From assembly GCA_014634225.1 (NCBI GenBank), contig BLFN01000473.1, positions 2,974,224 through 2,984,223 on the forward strand: DNA of 10,000 nt, in the 5' to 3' direction. The translations under genes were made by a program, and so were the position numbers. The DNA is from Acropora yongei (Eukaryota > Cnidaria > Anthozoa > Scleractinia > Acroporidae). The notes beneath the pieces are model-generated. The model was not told the DNA's origin and did not search any database. It saw only the letters and a list, made by a program, of their open reading frames with translations. Shown in pieces: positions 1 to 8,191 of the stretch; within the stretch, counting starts at the first letter, position 1, and each line of letters opens with the position of its first letter.

Positions 1-767
1 AACATTATGACGAATCACGACAGAACACTATGCGGTACTTTATACGAAACCAGAGCTGTCGGGATTTGGAATAACAATCTTTCAATAATGTAGCTTTGAA
101 AATTTCTACACTAGCAAAGATAGTGGATATATGTTGTAAGCAAAATTCGTTTTAACTTATTAGCCATGATTAAAAAGTAATTTCCTTTGTGACGTGTAAT
201 CTTAGTTAATTAATGTTATTTCGCACAGGATCATTAGGGTCCAGCCAAGATCTAGAGAAGGACGGATGCGTTAAATTATGGAGTTTGAAGTTTTACAGAT
301 AGGCGAAAGAGGTATGATTTTTTTGTTTTATATTTGCATATATTTTGTTAATTTCATTGTATTCTTGATCTAGCACTTCCAGATTGTACCCTCTCGTTAT
401 CGTGTTACGCCCCACATTTTCAAGTAGAAAATCACTAAGATTCAGCGCACTATCTCTCGTTAATCACTGCTTAGGAAGATTATATCATTTTACAGAACTT
501 GAGGAACAATATCAATTTCAAAAAATAGGACTTTAACTCCACTGATTCCGCCGTTCCGGGACCTGCAGCTTTTAAGAATAGTATCACCCCGATTTTCGCC
601 ACCTGAAATTCATCCCAATTCCTGTTGTAAATTTATATGCAAACTTATATCAGGTTTTTGTTTTATGTTTGCTTGTTTTGTTTTTTGTTTGTGTTTGTTA
701 GCTTTGCATAAAAATATTTTCCGTCAATATAGTTTTGTTAATATGTTAATGAGGAATAATTAATATA
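1..767. other. Non-coding stretch, no gene supported
   Basis: AT-rich sequence with no reading frame that resembles a known protein. It contains a T/G-rich tract around 655-705 made of short TTTG/TTTTG steps. A weak exon-like segment lies at 229-311, with an acceptor-like CACAG before it and a GTATGA donor-like site after it. Its only open frame stops at 300-302 and matches nothing I know, so I do not call it. No promoter, RNA gene or obvious repeat boundary is visible. Confidence 0.5.
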
Positions 768-1549
768 AGAAAGATGGGGGAAGAGACATCGAGGTGGTAT
801 AAGACAAATTTTCTGCAAGACAATTATAGTAAATATCAAACAATGGCTATAGCAATGGACATACTACAAATGGAGTGATTGATGATTGCAGAATCAATTT
901 TACCGATGCAATCAAACTGCTCAGTAGACTCGAATTTCTCGCAGCATATATCAGAGGTCTGCATAAAGACCAGTAAAATGATTGGTGTTCTACAAAGGCT
1001 AAAGAATCTAATCCCGATGAACGCAAAACTACGGATATGTAAAACTTCAGTTTTACCCCATCTCATATACTGTAGCTTGGTTTGGCACTTTTGTCGTGCA
1101 AGTGACAGTTACACTCTAGAGAGAATTAATGAAAGAGGCCTACGTACAGTCTTCAAAGATCAAGTCTCTCCTTATAGTGTCCTTCTTACACACGCTGGAA
1201 TGACTGTAGTCTATCACGATAACATGAGATTACAAGATATCGCTATCTTTATGTTCAAAATCAGGTATAGATTGCTGCTCTACTGAATATACTGGAACTC
1301 AGGCTCTTCTCGCCATCGACTTCGAACTAAAAACTGAGGAACTCGGACTTTCATGTTCAAAGTGTAAAAACTGTTAAATACAGAAAGCATTCCCTCAGAT
1401 TTTCTGGGCCGGTTTAATGGTCAAAATTGAGCATGAAGGGCAGAAACGAGACCTCTTTACGAAGGCTTAGAGCGAATATAAGGAAAAAAAATCTGAGCAG
1501 ATTGCTTAGTGATAACGCATGCAAAGGGTGCCACCTGTGTAACTCATAA
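768..1549 (+). pseudogene. LINE ORF2 C-terminal fragment, frameshifted
   Basis: This is a broken copy of the region downstream of the reverse-transcriptase catalytic domain. Segments in order: a WYKTNFLQDNYSKYQTM block (795-845), interrupted by a TGA at 873-875; then HISEVCIKTSKMIGVLQRLK and SVLPHLIYCSLVWHF (about 942-1094), which match the conserved LINE block usually read as 'vLPHLtYCslvWhf'; then LERINERGLRTVF. Around 1287 the frame moves, and the match continues as KYRKHSLRFSGPV, a TAA stop at 1415-1417, then WSKL. It ends with a small cysteine cluster (CKGCHLCNS) just before a TAA at 1547-1549. An earlier IKLL-like piece in another frame near 925 implies a further shift. The family call is from recognised residue patterns. 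There is no YADD box, so the fragment cannot be active. Confidence 0.75.
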
Positions 1550-1841
1550 TTCATAAACATAAAATATTACAACTAATAGAGTCGATATATTATAAAATGG
1601 TATATATAGCTTTTTTTTATTTTATTTTATTATTTTTTTTTAATTGCATATGTGTATTTTCGAAGTATATTGAATATTGTACGTGTATATTTGAAGTAGT
1701 TTTTGGAATAGTTGAATCTTATCGTCTTATAGTATTATGTATATATATTTATCATTAATAAGTAATATAAGAAGTGTCCCCGAAAAGTAGGCCTGAGGGA
1801 AAGTTAGAAGATTAGACACTCAGATAAAGGTGTTGATTCTC

Positions 1842-1859
1842 GATTGATTGATTGATTGA
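1842..1859 (+). repeat. (GATT)4 microsatellite, LINE 3' terminus
   Basis: There are four perfect GATT units followed by GA. They sit directly after the LINE 3' UTR and probably mark the 3' end of that insertion. CR1/L2-type elements often end in such short repeats rather than poly(A). Confidence 0.7.
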
Positions 1860-2389
1860 ATATAGTGAAAGGCGAGCGAAACCCTTCTTTTTTTGTAAAG
1901 CTTTGAGTGGCAAAGCAAAGAAGTGAATCATTATTACCAAGGGAATTTTGACAAATAATTTACCGACCGGAGACATACCGGCCGATCGAGAGTTTGGCTG
2001 TTCTAGAGAAAACTATTTTAATTGGTACAAAATTCATGCTCAGCCTGTCTCACGGAAAGTTCTTGCAGTTTTAATTCTCTGCATCTTATTTTGACATTAC
2101 TTAATAACTTCCTGTCTTCTTTTGAAGTCTTACTTGTTGAGTACTCTGTGGCTAAATAGTTCGCATTTTATATCAGCTATAGTCAGTTTAATCATCCTTG
2201 TTTCAAGTTGTGAAGTCCCGCTATTTTGTGAATGATATCTTTCACCTGCTGATCAACTGACAAGTGACACTTAGTTACACTATTTTACGATGATAGAGTT
2301 CGTTAAATTACTTGATGTCTTAAAAAGTTAATTTCTAAGACGTGTGTGTTGCTTCGTCCGTGGGGAAGCAAAACCAAGAAAATTTCCTG
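1860..2389. other. Intergenic, nothing identified
   Basis: AT-rich sequence with stops in all frames at short intervals. I see no recognisable protein, RNA gene or terminal repeat. It may hold older, unrecognisable repeats. Confidence 0.4.
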
Positions 2390-2560
2390 AACTATCGTGA
2401 AGAGTCGAGATAACGAGGCTGACCTTTCGAGCGTTAACCATTCAACAGAGGCAATAGAGGGATTGTGGATTGTGTGCGTTTATATAGGGAGAAGAGGAGC
2501 GATGCCTTTGGTGGAAAAGTGGTGATATGAACTTATGAATGAATTATGTGCAGTTGACCG
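2390..2560 (-). repeat. Degenerate dispersed-repeat fragment, possibly Penelope-like
   Basis: The plus-strand text includes TTTCGAGCGTTAACC (2426-2440), followed by CAGAGGCAATAGAGGGATTG, then TTTATATAGGGAG and a GCGATGCC.TTGGTGGAAA block. From memory this order resembles a dispersed repeat frequent in cnidarian genomes, which I associate with the ends of Penelope-like or related retroelements read on the opposite strand. No coding part (reverse transcriptase or GIY-YIG) is visible nearby, so this would be only a terminal relic. Family and strand are uncertain, and it could equally be a non-autonomous repeat. Confidence 0.35.
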
Positions 2561-3463
2561 TTTTCAATAGAAATGGACCAGAAATTTGTCAGTAAGCAGA
2601 CCTGCGCTGTTAAGCAATCATAAATTCAATAACTTTTTGACTACTTTCAACAACTATTAACTTTGACTACTAGCTAAGCAGTCGCCCTCAATCACTAATA
2701 ACTACTTTTACTCGCTTTAAATTAATAGCAAAGCGGTGGTAGCCTTGTTTTGCCTAACAAAATGTATACTTGGTGATTCGCTCACATGGTTGAAGGTGCT
2801 ACTTATTTTGATGATTAGCCCACCAGGGATCAAAGTTGTCAGAATTTATTTTCACTAGAGTGAACACGGCTCGCTGCGTCCGAAGTGACATCGTGGTCAA
2901 CTGAAATAAAATAAACCAGCTTCGAATGTCTTTACATAACAAATTGTTCCTTTTAAAACCGGTCATATGACCTATTTTTTTCCCGCTTAGTCGAGCCGAC
3001 TTCGCAATTTCGAATGAACATGGAAATCACTCGGCACATTTCCCCATCTTAGGATGGCACTGCTTGATAAAATCGACATTAATTACGCTTAAAATGTACT
3101 AATTTCCCCTTGTTGTCTATACCGAAGGTGCTTCCAGGATGGCTCCCTTTTATTAATTTCTTTGTATTCCGCGAGGGAGGAAAAAGGAAGGGGGGCTGTA
3201 TTCGCGCAATGTGTATCTCTACTATCTTTTTTTTTTCCTTTTCTGTTTTCATGAAGCCTTCAAGGCCTTAAAATACCTATCAAACTACCGCTTTCAATTG
3301 CTAATTCTTGTCATTATCCCCCGTCAGTTTATATTCGTTTTAATAATCCGTGCTTTGAGAAAAATGGTTTTGTCATATCACTTTCTATCAGAAACCAAAA
3401 CAAAACAGTAAGAAACAGTGTTTAGTTACTCATTGCATGTATATGGTGTATTAATCTTTTATG
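2561..3463. other. Intergenic, nothing identified
   Basis: No convincing coding segment is present. Small features are a perfect 12-bp palindrome GGTCATATGACC at 2961-2972 and a T-rich run at about 3226-3243. The hydrophobic 66-residue frame that overlaps the T-run (3211-3411) is an artefact of low-complexity TTT codons and begins without ATG. Confidence 0.45.
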
Positions 3464-3476
3464 AGAATATATAGTG
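3464..3476 (+). promoter_or_regulatory. Possible TATA-like element upstream of the PAN exon
   Basis: GAATATATAGTG lies about 70-80 bp before the ATG at 3545, a plausible distance for a short 5' UTR. In AT-rich DNA such a match is expected often by chance, and there is no second element to support it. Confidence 0.2.
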
Positions 3477-3544
3477 ATTGTTTAGTGTTATGTGGTCTGA
3501 AAAACATCCTGACATTCCAAGACTAGAGTAAACAATCAGACATT

Positions 3545-3845
3545 ATGGCAGTTTTATGCATCATTTTTTCTTTGATATGGTTTCCTGCCTTCACTTCCAC
3601 TTCTAAATCATGCAACAATAACATGTCTGAATACGGCTTGGCTCTTCTCGGTCACGTTTACAAATCATTTGTTGCTGATCGTTTGGCGTCTTGTTACATC
3701 TCTTGTAACATGCAACCAGCCTGTCAAAGCCTAAACTACAACCTTGCCGACAAGACTTGTGAACTCAACAACGACACCAAGTATTTTCGACCCAGACATT
3801 TTGTGGAAAAAGCAACATTTGTTTATGCTGAGAACCCCGACTCTG
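3545..3845 (+). CDS. First exon of a secreted PAN/apple-domain protein (partial gene)
   Basis: The exon encodes 100 residues plus one base. The first 15-20 residues are a typical signal peptide (charge-poor and hydrophobic, with CIIFSLIWF then a Ser/Thr-rich stretch for cleavage), so the protein is probably secreted or extracellular. The rest resembles a PAN/apple-like module: five cysteines at about residues 23, 50, 54, 60 and 72, in the order C..CxxxC...C...C, with CQSLNYN and CELNND near the third and last. In the PAN family these disulfide-linked modules bind proteins or carbohydrates. The exon ends TCTG|GTAAGT, a consensus donor in phase 1, the usual phase for shuffled extracellular modules. 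The ATG has G at +4 and follows a stop-rich leader, supporting this start. No later exon (EGF, fibrinogen, kinase or other) was recognised, so the full protein is unknown. An alternative is a single-exon remnant of a duplicated family member. Confidence 0.72.
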
Positions 3846-4335
3846 GTAAGTTGTAAAATTCTTCCTCTTAACTCGTCCACAAAATGTGCATCAGTGATTT
3901 ATACCGTTTGTCTTCTTCTTGGCTGCAATCCCCAAGTGTCTTACATTTGGACAAATTTAGAAAAGTTCAACAATCCGCAAAAAAAGATACAATTTTATAA
4001 GTTACATTGGTCTAAATTTCAAACAATTTTAAAGAATCAGTACGAGCACGCAAAAGCTCCTGTTGCCTTCACATTCCTCGCATAGTCAAAAGACTTCCAA
4101 GGCGTTAAGACTGCGTAAAACGTCTAAGCAAAATAGGTTTCATAGTATAGGTCTTATCTCCAATGTATATGTCGTTTTGAATTATGAAGTGACGCACTAA
4201 TTTCGCCATCAAAAATAGATCTTGATATTAAAAAAAAAATTGAAAAAAACAAAAAAACAGTTACATTACTTTAAGGGATGATAACTTTATTTACAAGAAC
4301 TAAAATCACTAGCGTGTAATAAAATTTTAACAGTA
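3846..4335 (+). other. Start of intron 1 of the PAN gene
   Basis: The stretch begins with GTAAGTTG, a strong splice donor. It has no continued homology in the exon's frame, which stops right after the donor. The overlapping 113-residue frame (3744-4085) is a shifted reading of the exon plus intron and is not a gene. A-rich runs occur at 4229-4258. The intron's acceptor is not identified, and the DNA transposon starts at 4336. Confidence 0.5.
4333..4335. repeat. Possible 3-bp target-site duplication (left)
   Basis: GTA directly precedes the left inverted repeat, which starts TAGTCTGG. The same GTA directly follows the right repeat at 7457-7459. A 3-bp match could be chance (about 1 in 64), but it falls exactly where homology between the arms ends. 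Confidence 0.45.
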
Positions 4336-4873
4336 TAGTCTGGGAGCATATGTTCGAAATGAAAGTCCCGTGGGCATTTTTTGCTGAAAGCAAGCCACTG
4401 CCCTAGGTATGTTGAGGGAGCCCTGAGAAACAGGAAAATACATGTTGCCACTGGTGCAACCTGCTATGGGGCTTTTTAGGGGATGTTTTAGAAACCCCCT
4501 TTAGACCATGCATGAAAACGAGGCTACGGCATAAAACACTCTAACTTCGTGTATTATGGACAAAATGTCAGAAAAATGGCAGGAGAGACGTAAATTGATG
4601 TTATCGTTGATATCATGAACACATACCTAACCACCATTTGTCACATGATTGGTCACGTGACTGAATGAGCATGGGAGTGAGGGTAGTTGACAAAAATAGC
4701 TTTTGACGCTTTTAGAATATTATTACCGCTCCATAACTAAGTGAACAAAAAAAAATACTAATTTATGTTCAGACTGCTCCACTTTCACAGTTACATGAGG
4801 GTCACGTAAGCTTTAAAATCATCAAAACGAGGCTTTCACAGGCCAATCCAGAGCGCTGAAGTATACAGTTTTT
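4336..4873 (+). repeat. Left terminal inverted repeat
   Basis: Reverse complement of 6925-7456. It starts TAGTCTGG and ends inward at AGTATACAGTTTTT. Near-identical blocks include the segments around 4371-4435, 4470-4530 and 4560-4680. It contains an A9 tract (A10 in the other arm) and a GTCACGTGAC palindrome. The length is far above that of typical mariner or hAT repeats. Confidence 0.9.
4648..4661. promoter_or_regulatory. CCAAT-like box plus E-box palindrome in left TIR
   Basis: An ATTGG (inverted CCAAT) overlaps a perfect 10-bp palindrome GTCACGTGAC (4652-4661) with the CACGTG core bound by bHLH factors. A related GTCACATGA lies 12 bp upstream. The same arrangement is conserved in the right arm (palindrome at 7139-7148). 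A promoter role for the element's gene is inferred, not shown. Confidence 0.3.
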
Positions 4874-4918
4874 AAGGTTTCGTAGTTATATGTATATGTA
4901 TATATAGTTATACATATT
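4874..4918. repeat. TATA/ATGT-rich simple sequence
   Basis: Short AT-rich tract with alternating TATATG and TATATATAG steps between the left TIR and the first recognisable coding residues. It may be a promoter-like spacer or the scar of an internal deletion that removed the gene's 5' part. Confidence 0.4.
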
Positions 4919-6838
4919 ATGCAAGTTTCCCAGTTACTAGAGCAAGCCAAAAGAATGGCAGGAGTTTCTTTTTCTGGGGAAAGATCTCGTCACCATGCTC
5001 TTACAACTGCTGTGTTTAGCCGCGAAGAGAAAAGTGTAGAGAAGCTGTTGACCATAATGGAAAGTTTTACCAATCCGTTTGAGCAGGAAAGCGACGCGTT
5101 ATTCAACCTGGTAACGAAAGTGTTGATGCCATTATAGGTCAAGAATGATCTCTGTGAGCAAGGTATCATCGGGGAAAGATTATTTAAAAGATTTGTAGAG
5201 GAGCGGATAGAAGCAAAAGCTCTCCACCTGGAAGACTGCTTGGAAAAAAGTCAAAATAAGAGATGAGAACAATACTGTAGAGGTGAGCGAAGACAGGAAT
5301 CTGTTTGCGAGAATGATGGTGGTATGCAAAAGTCGACCGAACATTGATATCAAAGAAGCTGTGGGTACCTATGAGTTTTCCGTTGGTACCAAGGTCACTG
5401 TTTGCAGCCGATGGAACATTGCTTCACTGCTCCCGCAAAAGGGTCTCGATGGATCTTTTGGAGAAGTTACCCGTGGATGCACATGAAGACAACGACACTG
5501 GTGTCAATTAGAATGATCAGCATACAGAGGTGCAACTGAGAGTCTCAGTTGTAGATGCCATGGCGGAAGTTAAATGCCTGGACTGGATGGGTTAAGAACT
5601 GTTCACATTTGGCAGATCTAATTGACTAATCGCATTTTCCAGAAGTTTGGTGAGAATGAAGAACTCCGGTTAGTTTTTGATAGACACGACGTCCCATTTT
5701 CTCTGAAAGAGGGCGCACGCAAAACTAGGCTGGGGGAGCAGAATGCTGTGTATTACCACATTACCCTAATTGACGCACATAGCGCGAGTTGCGATGAAAA
5801 AGCTCCTTTCACATACCAAGACAAAGATGGAGGTGGCGTACTATCTGGCACAGAAGACTATTGAAGATGGGATTCAGAACAGAATACGAGTAGTTGTAGC
5901 ATGGAGGTCATAGTGCAAGGGACAAGAGAAGATTTTTCATACCTGCAAAGCAACCATGAAGAGGCTGACACAAAGATTGTTTTACATGCTGTTGACGCCA
6001 CAACAAGAGGTGCGACTGATCTTCGAATATATTCTCCGGACACGGATGTCTTCATCCTGGCTCTCAGACGTTATTCAAAGCCTATGCAAGAACACCTTGT
6101 TTATCACAGGGACAGGGGGAAATCCAGCTTCATCCAATCTATCGAGCTTTAGGCCCGGAGAGAGCGGTTGCTCTACCAGCCTTCCACGCGTTAAGTGGAG
6201 CAGACAACACTGGCTGTTTTTCCCGGAAAAGGCAACATGTTGGAAAGCTTTTATGGAAGCTGACGATGAAATCACGGATTGTCTTTCTCAGCTGGGGAGA
6301 AAAGCATCCATTCCCAGTGACGACACAATGGCTCTAATCAAAAAGTTGGTGTGTCAGGTCTACCTACCCAAAACAGAGATATCTTCAGTGAGTGAAGTGA
6401 GATGGTGGCTATTTCGAAAGAAACAAGCTCAGTCAGAACGACTTCACCCAACCCAGGCAACTCTACGACAAGCCATCTTAAGAGCCCATCATCAGGCTCT
6501 AGTCTGGAATAATGATGTTGTGGCAAACCCCACTCTTTCATCTCCAGAGAATGATGGTTGAGAACTGCATGGAGAAAAATGGGTTCCTATCATGAAGATA
6601 CTCCCTCTAGCACCACAAGCCATCATACATCTAGTCAAGTGCAAGTGCCCCAAAGAGCGGTGTTCCACAAATCGTTGCCAGTGTAAAAAGAATGGACTGC
6701 ACAGATCTTTGTGGGTGCTCAGACAATAAAGAGCAGTGTGAAAATGTGCTTGACGACGATCCTGATGATGAAATAAATATTGAAGAAGATGATCATGATG
6801 ACGATGATGACGATTATGATGATGTCGATGACGTCTGA
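4919..6838 (+). pseudogene. TIR-element protein: PIN/FEN1-like nuclease core plus CXC cluster, broken
   Basis: One protein can be followed through changing frames. N-terminal block (4919-5260): SRHHALTTA and NPFEQESDALFNLVTK, with a TAG at 5135. Then DRNLFARMMVVCKSRP and IDIKEAVGTYEFS (about 5286-5384), and VPRSLFAADGTLLHC (from 5386; TAG at 5509). Then TNRIFQKFG...LRLVFDRHDVPFSLKE (from 5625), and MKKLLSHTKTKMEV (about 5791-5832). The probable catalytic part follows: HEEADTK and YSPDTDVFIL (about 5958-6059), then LPAFHALSGADNTG (near 6170-6215). The spacing of acidic residues (ExxD, DxD, D followed by Gly/Lys) is like the XPG-I/FEN1 active site. Downstream are RWWLFRKKQAQSERL, WVPIMK, a CxCx5Cx4CxC...CxxxCxC cluster like tesmin/TSO1 CXC zinc-binding repeats (about 6636-6720), and an Asp-rich tail to the TGA at 6836-6838. 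About ten frame changes and four stops break it. The ATG at 4919 sits 45 bp from the TIR and may be incidental, since the family as I recall it extends further N-terminally. Confidence 0.8.
6698..6838 (+). other. Asp-rich C-terminal tail of the TIR-element protein
   Basis: In this frame the end of the CXC cluster (CTDLCGC) runs into a highly acidic tail with repeated GAT/GAC codons, ending at a TGA at 6836-6838. The DNA is a degenerate GATGATGA-type repeat. The histidine-rich frame on the opposite strand (6492-6842) is only its antisense reading. Confidence 0.65.
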
Positions 6839-6924
6839 ACACATGACGGAGAAAAGAAGGAAAAAGAAGTTCTGGTTCTGACTCTGCGGGAAATTGCCAC
6901 TTTCAATCAGGATAAAGCTAATTC

Positions 6925-7456
6925 AAAAACTTGTATACTTCAGCGCTCTGGATTGGCCTGTGAAAGCCTCGTTTTGATGCTTTTAAAGCTTACGTGACCC
7001 TCGTGAAACTGTGAAAGTGGAGCAGTCTGAACATAAATTAGTATTTTTTTTTTGTTCACTTAGTTATGGAGCGATAATAGTATTCTAAAAGCGTCAAAAG
7101 CTATTTTTGTGAACTACCCTCACTTCCATGCTCATTCAGTCACGTGACCAATCATGTGACAAATGGTGGTTAGGTATGTGTTCATGATATTAACGATAAC
7201 ATCAATTTACGTCTCTCCTGCTATTTTTCTGACATTTTGTCCATAATACACGAAGTTAAAGTATGTTTTATGCCGTAGCCTCGTTTTCATGCATGGTCTA
7301 AAGGGGGTTTCTAAAACATCCCCTAAAAAGCCCCATAGCAGGTTGCACAAGTGGCAACATGTATTTTCCTGTTTCTTAGGGCTCCCTCAACATACCTAGA
7401 GCAGTGGCTTGCTTTCAGCAAAAAATGCCCACGGAAATACAGATGCTGCCAGACTA
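6925..7456 (-). repeat. Right terminal inverted repeat
   Basis: Inverted copy of 4336-4873. Its outer end is CCAGACTA followed by GTA, and its inner end is 86 bp after the pseudogene stop. Differences from the left arm are scattered substitutions such as those near 7253-7262, plus a short deletion close to the outer end. Confidence 0.9.
7139..7148. promoter_or_regulatory. E-box palindrome in right TIR
   Basis: GTCACGTGAC followed by CAAT, the mirror of the site at 4648-4661. It survives unchanged in both arms. Confidence 0.3.
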
Positions 7457-7459
7457 GTA
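7457..7459. repeat. Possible 3-bp target-site duplication (right)
   Basis: GTA immediately after the right TIR, matching 4333-4335. Confidence 0.45.
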
Positions 7460-8191
7460 GCCCCTTGGACGCCTTGATAAAAAATCCTATTGAAATACGC
7501 ATTTCTAGCTAACAAGCCATTAAAGCAAGCTTTTTCTGTCGTATAATCTGGGAAATCCGAAACCAAAACAAACAAAAAAAAAAAAAAGGAATTCGAAACG
7601 TCTCGAATTCCGAGATCGCTACGAAGATCTCTTGCTCATGAATAGCCATTCATTTTGGAATTTAGAAATTGCGAAAAATACTGCAAAGATAAAAAAAATT
7701 ACTTCGGATTTGTTGAGGACGAAAATTCCCATTTTCTGCGTTTTGAGAAACATCCAAACTTGGAATGAGTGTAGAATGCGTTAATTCACCAAAAGTCGCC
7801 TATTATGGATTTTCACAGCTTTTGGAATCGTTCAACTTTAATTCTTGAAACTTTTTTGTGTTCATGCAAAGCAAGCTTGACGAAATCAGAACTCAGCTCC
7901 AGTGTGTTTTGGCGCCAAAAATGACTAGTTTAACAGGTTTCAAGTTGAAGTTGTTGGGCTGATGAAGCTGTCAATTTGGTTCACCTCAATGGACTGGTGT
8001 TAGTCCAGAATCCTGCTCAAATTCTACTCTAAAATAAGGTTAGGGAGGAAAAAAATACACAAAAAAGTTATTACAAATGCTTCGCATTCCTAACCTACCT
8101 AAATTCCAGGATTCCTTTTAATGCAGTTGAGGAGCATTCGGTCACTTGTTGGTGTCCATTGGAAGATTTTTCTACAGCCAGCTATTAACAA
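7460..8191. other. Non-coding flank, no gene identified
   Basis: Presumed intron or intergenic DNA right of the transposon. It holds a poly-A run at about 7574-7587. Right after it is a perfect 9-bp hairpin, GGAATTCGA / TCGAATTCC with a 6-base loop, at 7588-7611. No continuation of the PAN gene was found. Confidence 0.45.

Larger units (their letters stand above)
768..1859 (+). mobile_element. 5'-truncated LINE, 3' end with (GATT)n tail
   Basis: This is the 3' end of a non-LTR retrotransposon, of a CR1/L2-like type by recollection. It comprises the C-terminal part of the reverse-transcriptase protein (about 768-1549), a 3' UTR of about 290 bp, and a terminal run of four GATT units at 1842-1857. 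The UTR is very AT-rich near 1600-1650 and has an ATAAAG-like polyadenylation signal near 1823. A simple-repeat tail after such a UTR is what one expects where this kind of element ends. The 5' part, including the reverse-transcriptase catalytic core, is absent, as is common after incomplete reverse transcription. I could not define a target-site duplication. Confidence 0.75.
4336..7456 (+). mobile_element. DNA transposon-like element with long terminal inverted repeats
   Basis: A 3,121-bp unit bounded by inverted repeats of about 535 bp (4336-4873 and 6925-7456) that begin TAGTCTGG at both outer ends. The arms are roughly 95% identical by eye, with a few single-base changes and small indels, for example near 4351-4367. 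Between them is one compact, broken gene on the plus strand (4919-6838), with only about 45 and 86 bp of spacer. The encoded protein has a nuclease-like acidic core and a CXC cluster, and I see no recognisable RNase-H-like DDE transposase. The Academ superfamily is a candidate, because it is known for XPG-type nuclease domains and short (3-4 bp) target duplications. That assignment is inference; an undescribed superfamily or an internally deleted derivative is also possible. The present copy cannot make an intact protein. Confidence 0.85.

Noticed and set aside
1..93. Open frame from the window edge (CGTLYETRAVGIWNN)
   Set aside because: About 30 codons with no recognised family. It could be an exon end, but there is no supporting splice signal.
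229..311. Exon-like segment with acceptor- and donor-like edges
   Set aside because: Its only long frame has 23 codons and a stop before the donor, matches nothing I know, and splice-like strings are common by chance.
836..1066. 76-residue minus-strand frame
   Set aside because: Antisense of the LINE coding fragment, which explains the sequence better.
2961..2972. Perfect 12-bp palindrome GGTCATATGACC
   Set aside because: Isolated, with no paired site or nearby gene to give it meaning.
3211..3411. 66-residue hydrophobic frame
   Set aside because: Arises from a T-rich low-complexity run and starts at GTG. It has no homology, and membrane-like text is expected from poly-T.
3744..4085. 113-residue plus-strand frame
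   Set aside because: Begins in a shifted frame of the PAN exon and runs through the splice donor into intron.
6492..6842. His-rich 116-residue minus-strand frame
   Set aside because: Antisense of GAT/GAC codons in the Asp-rich tail, a composition artefact.
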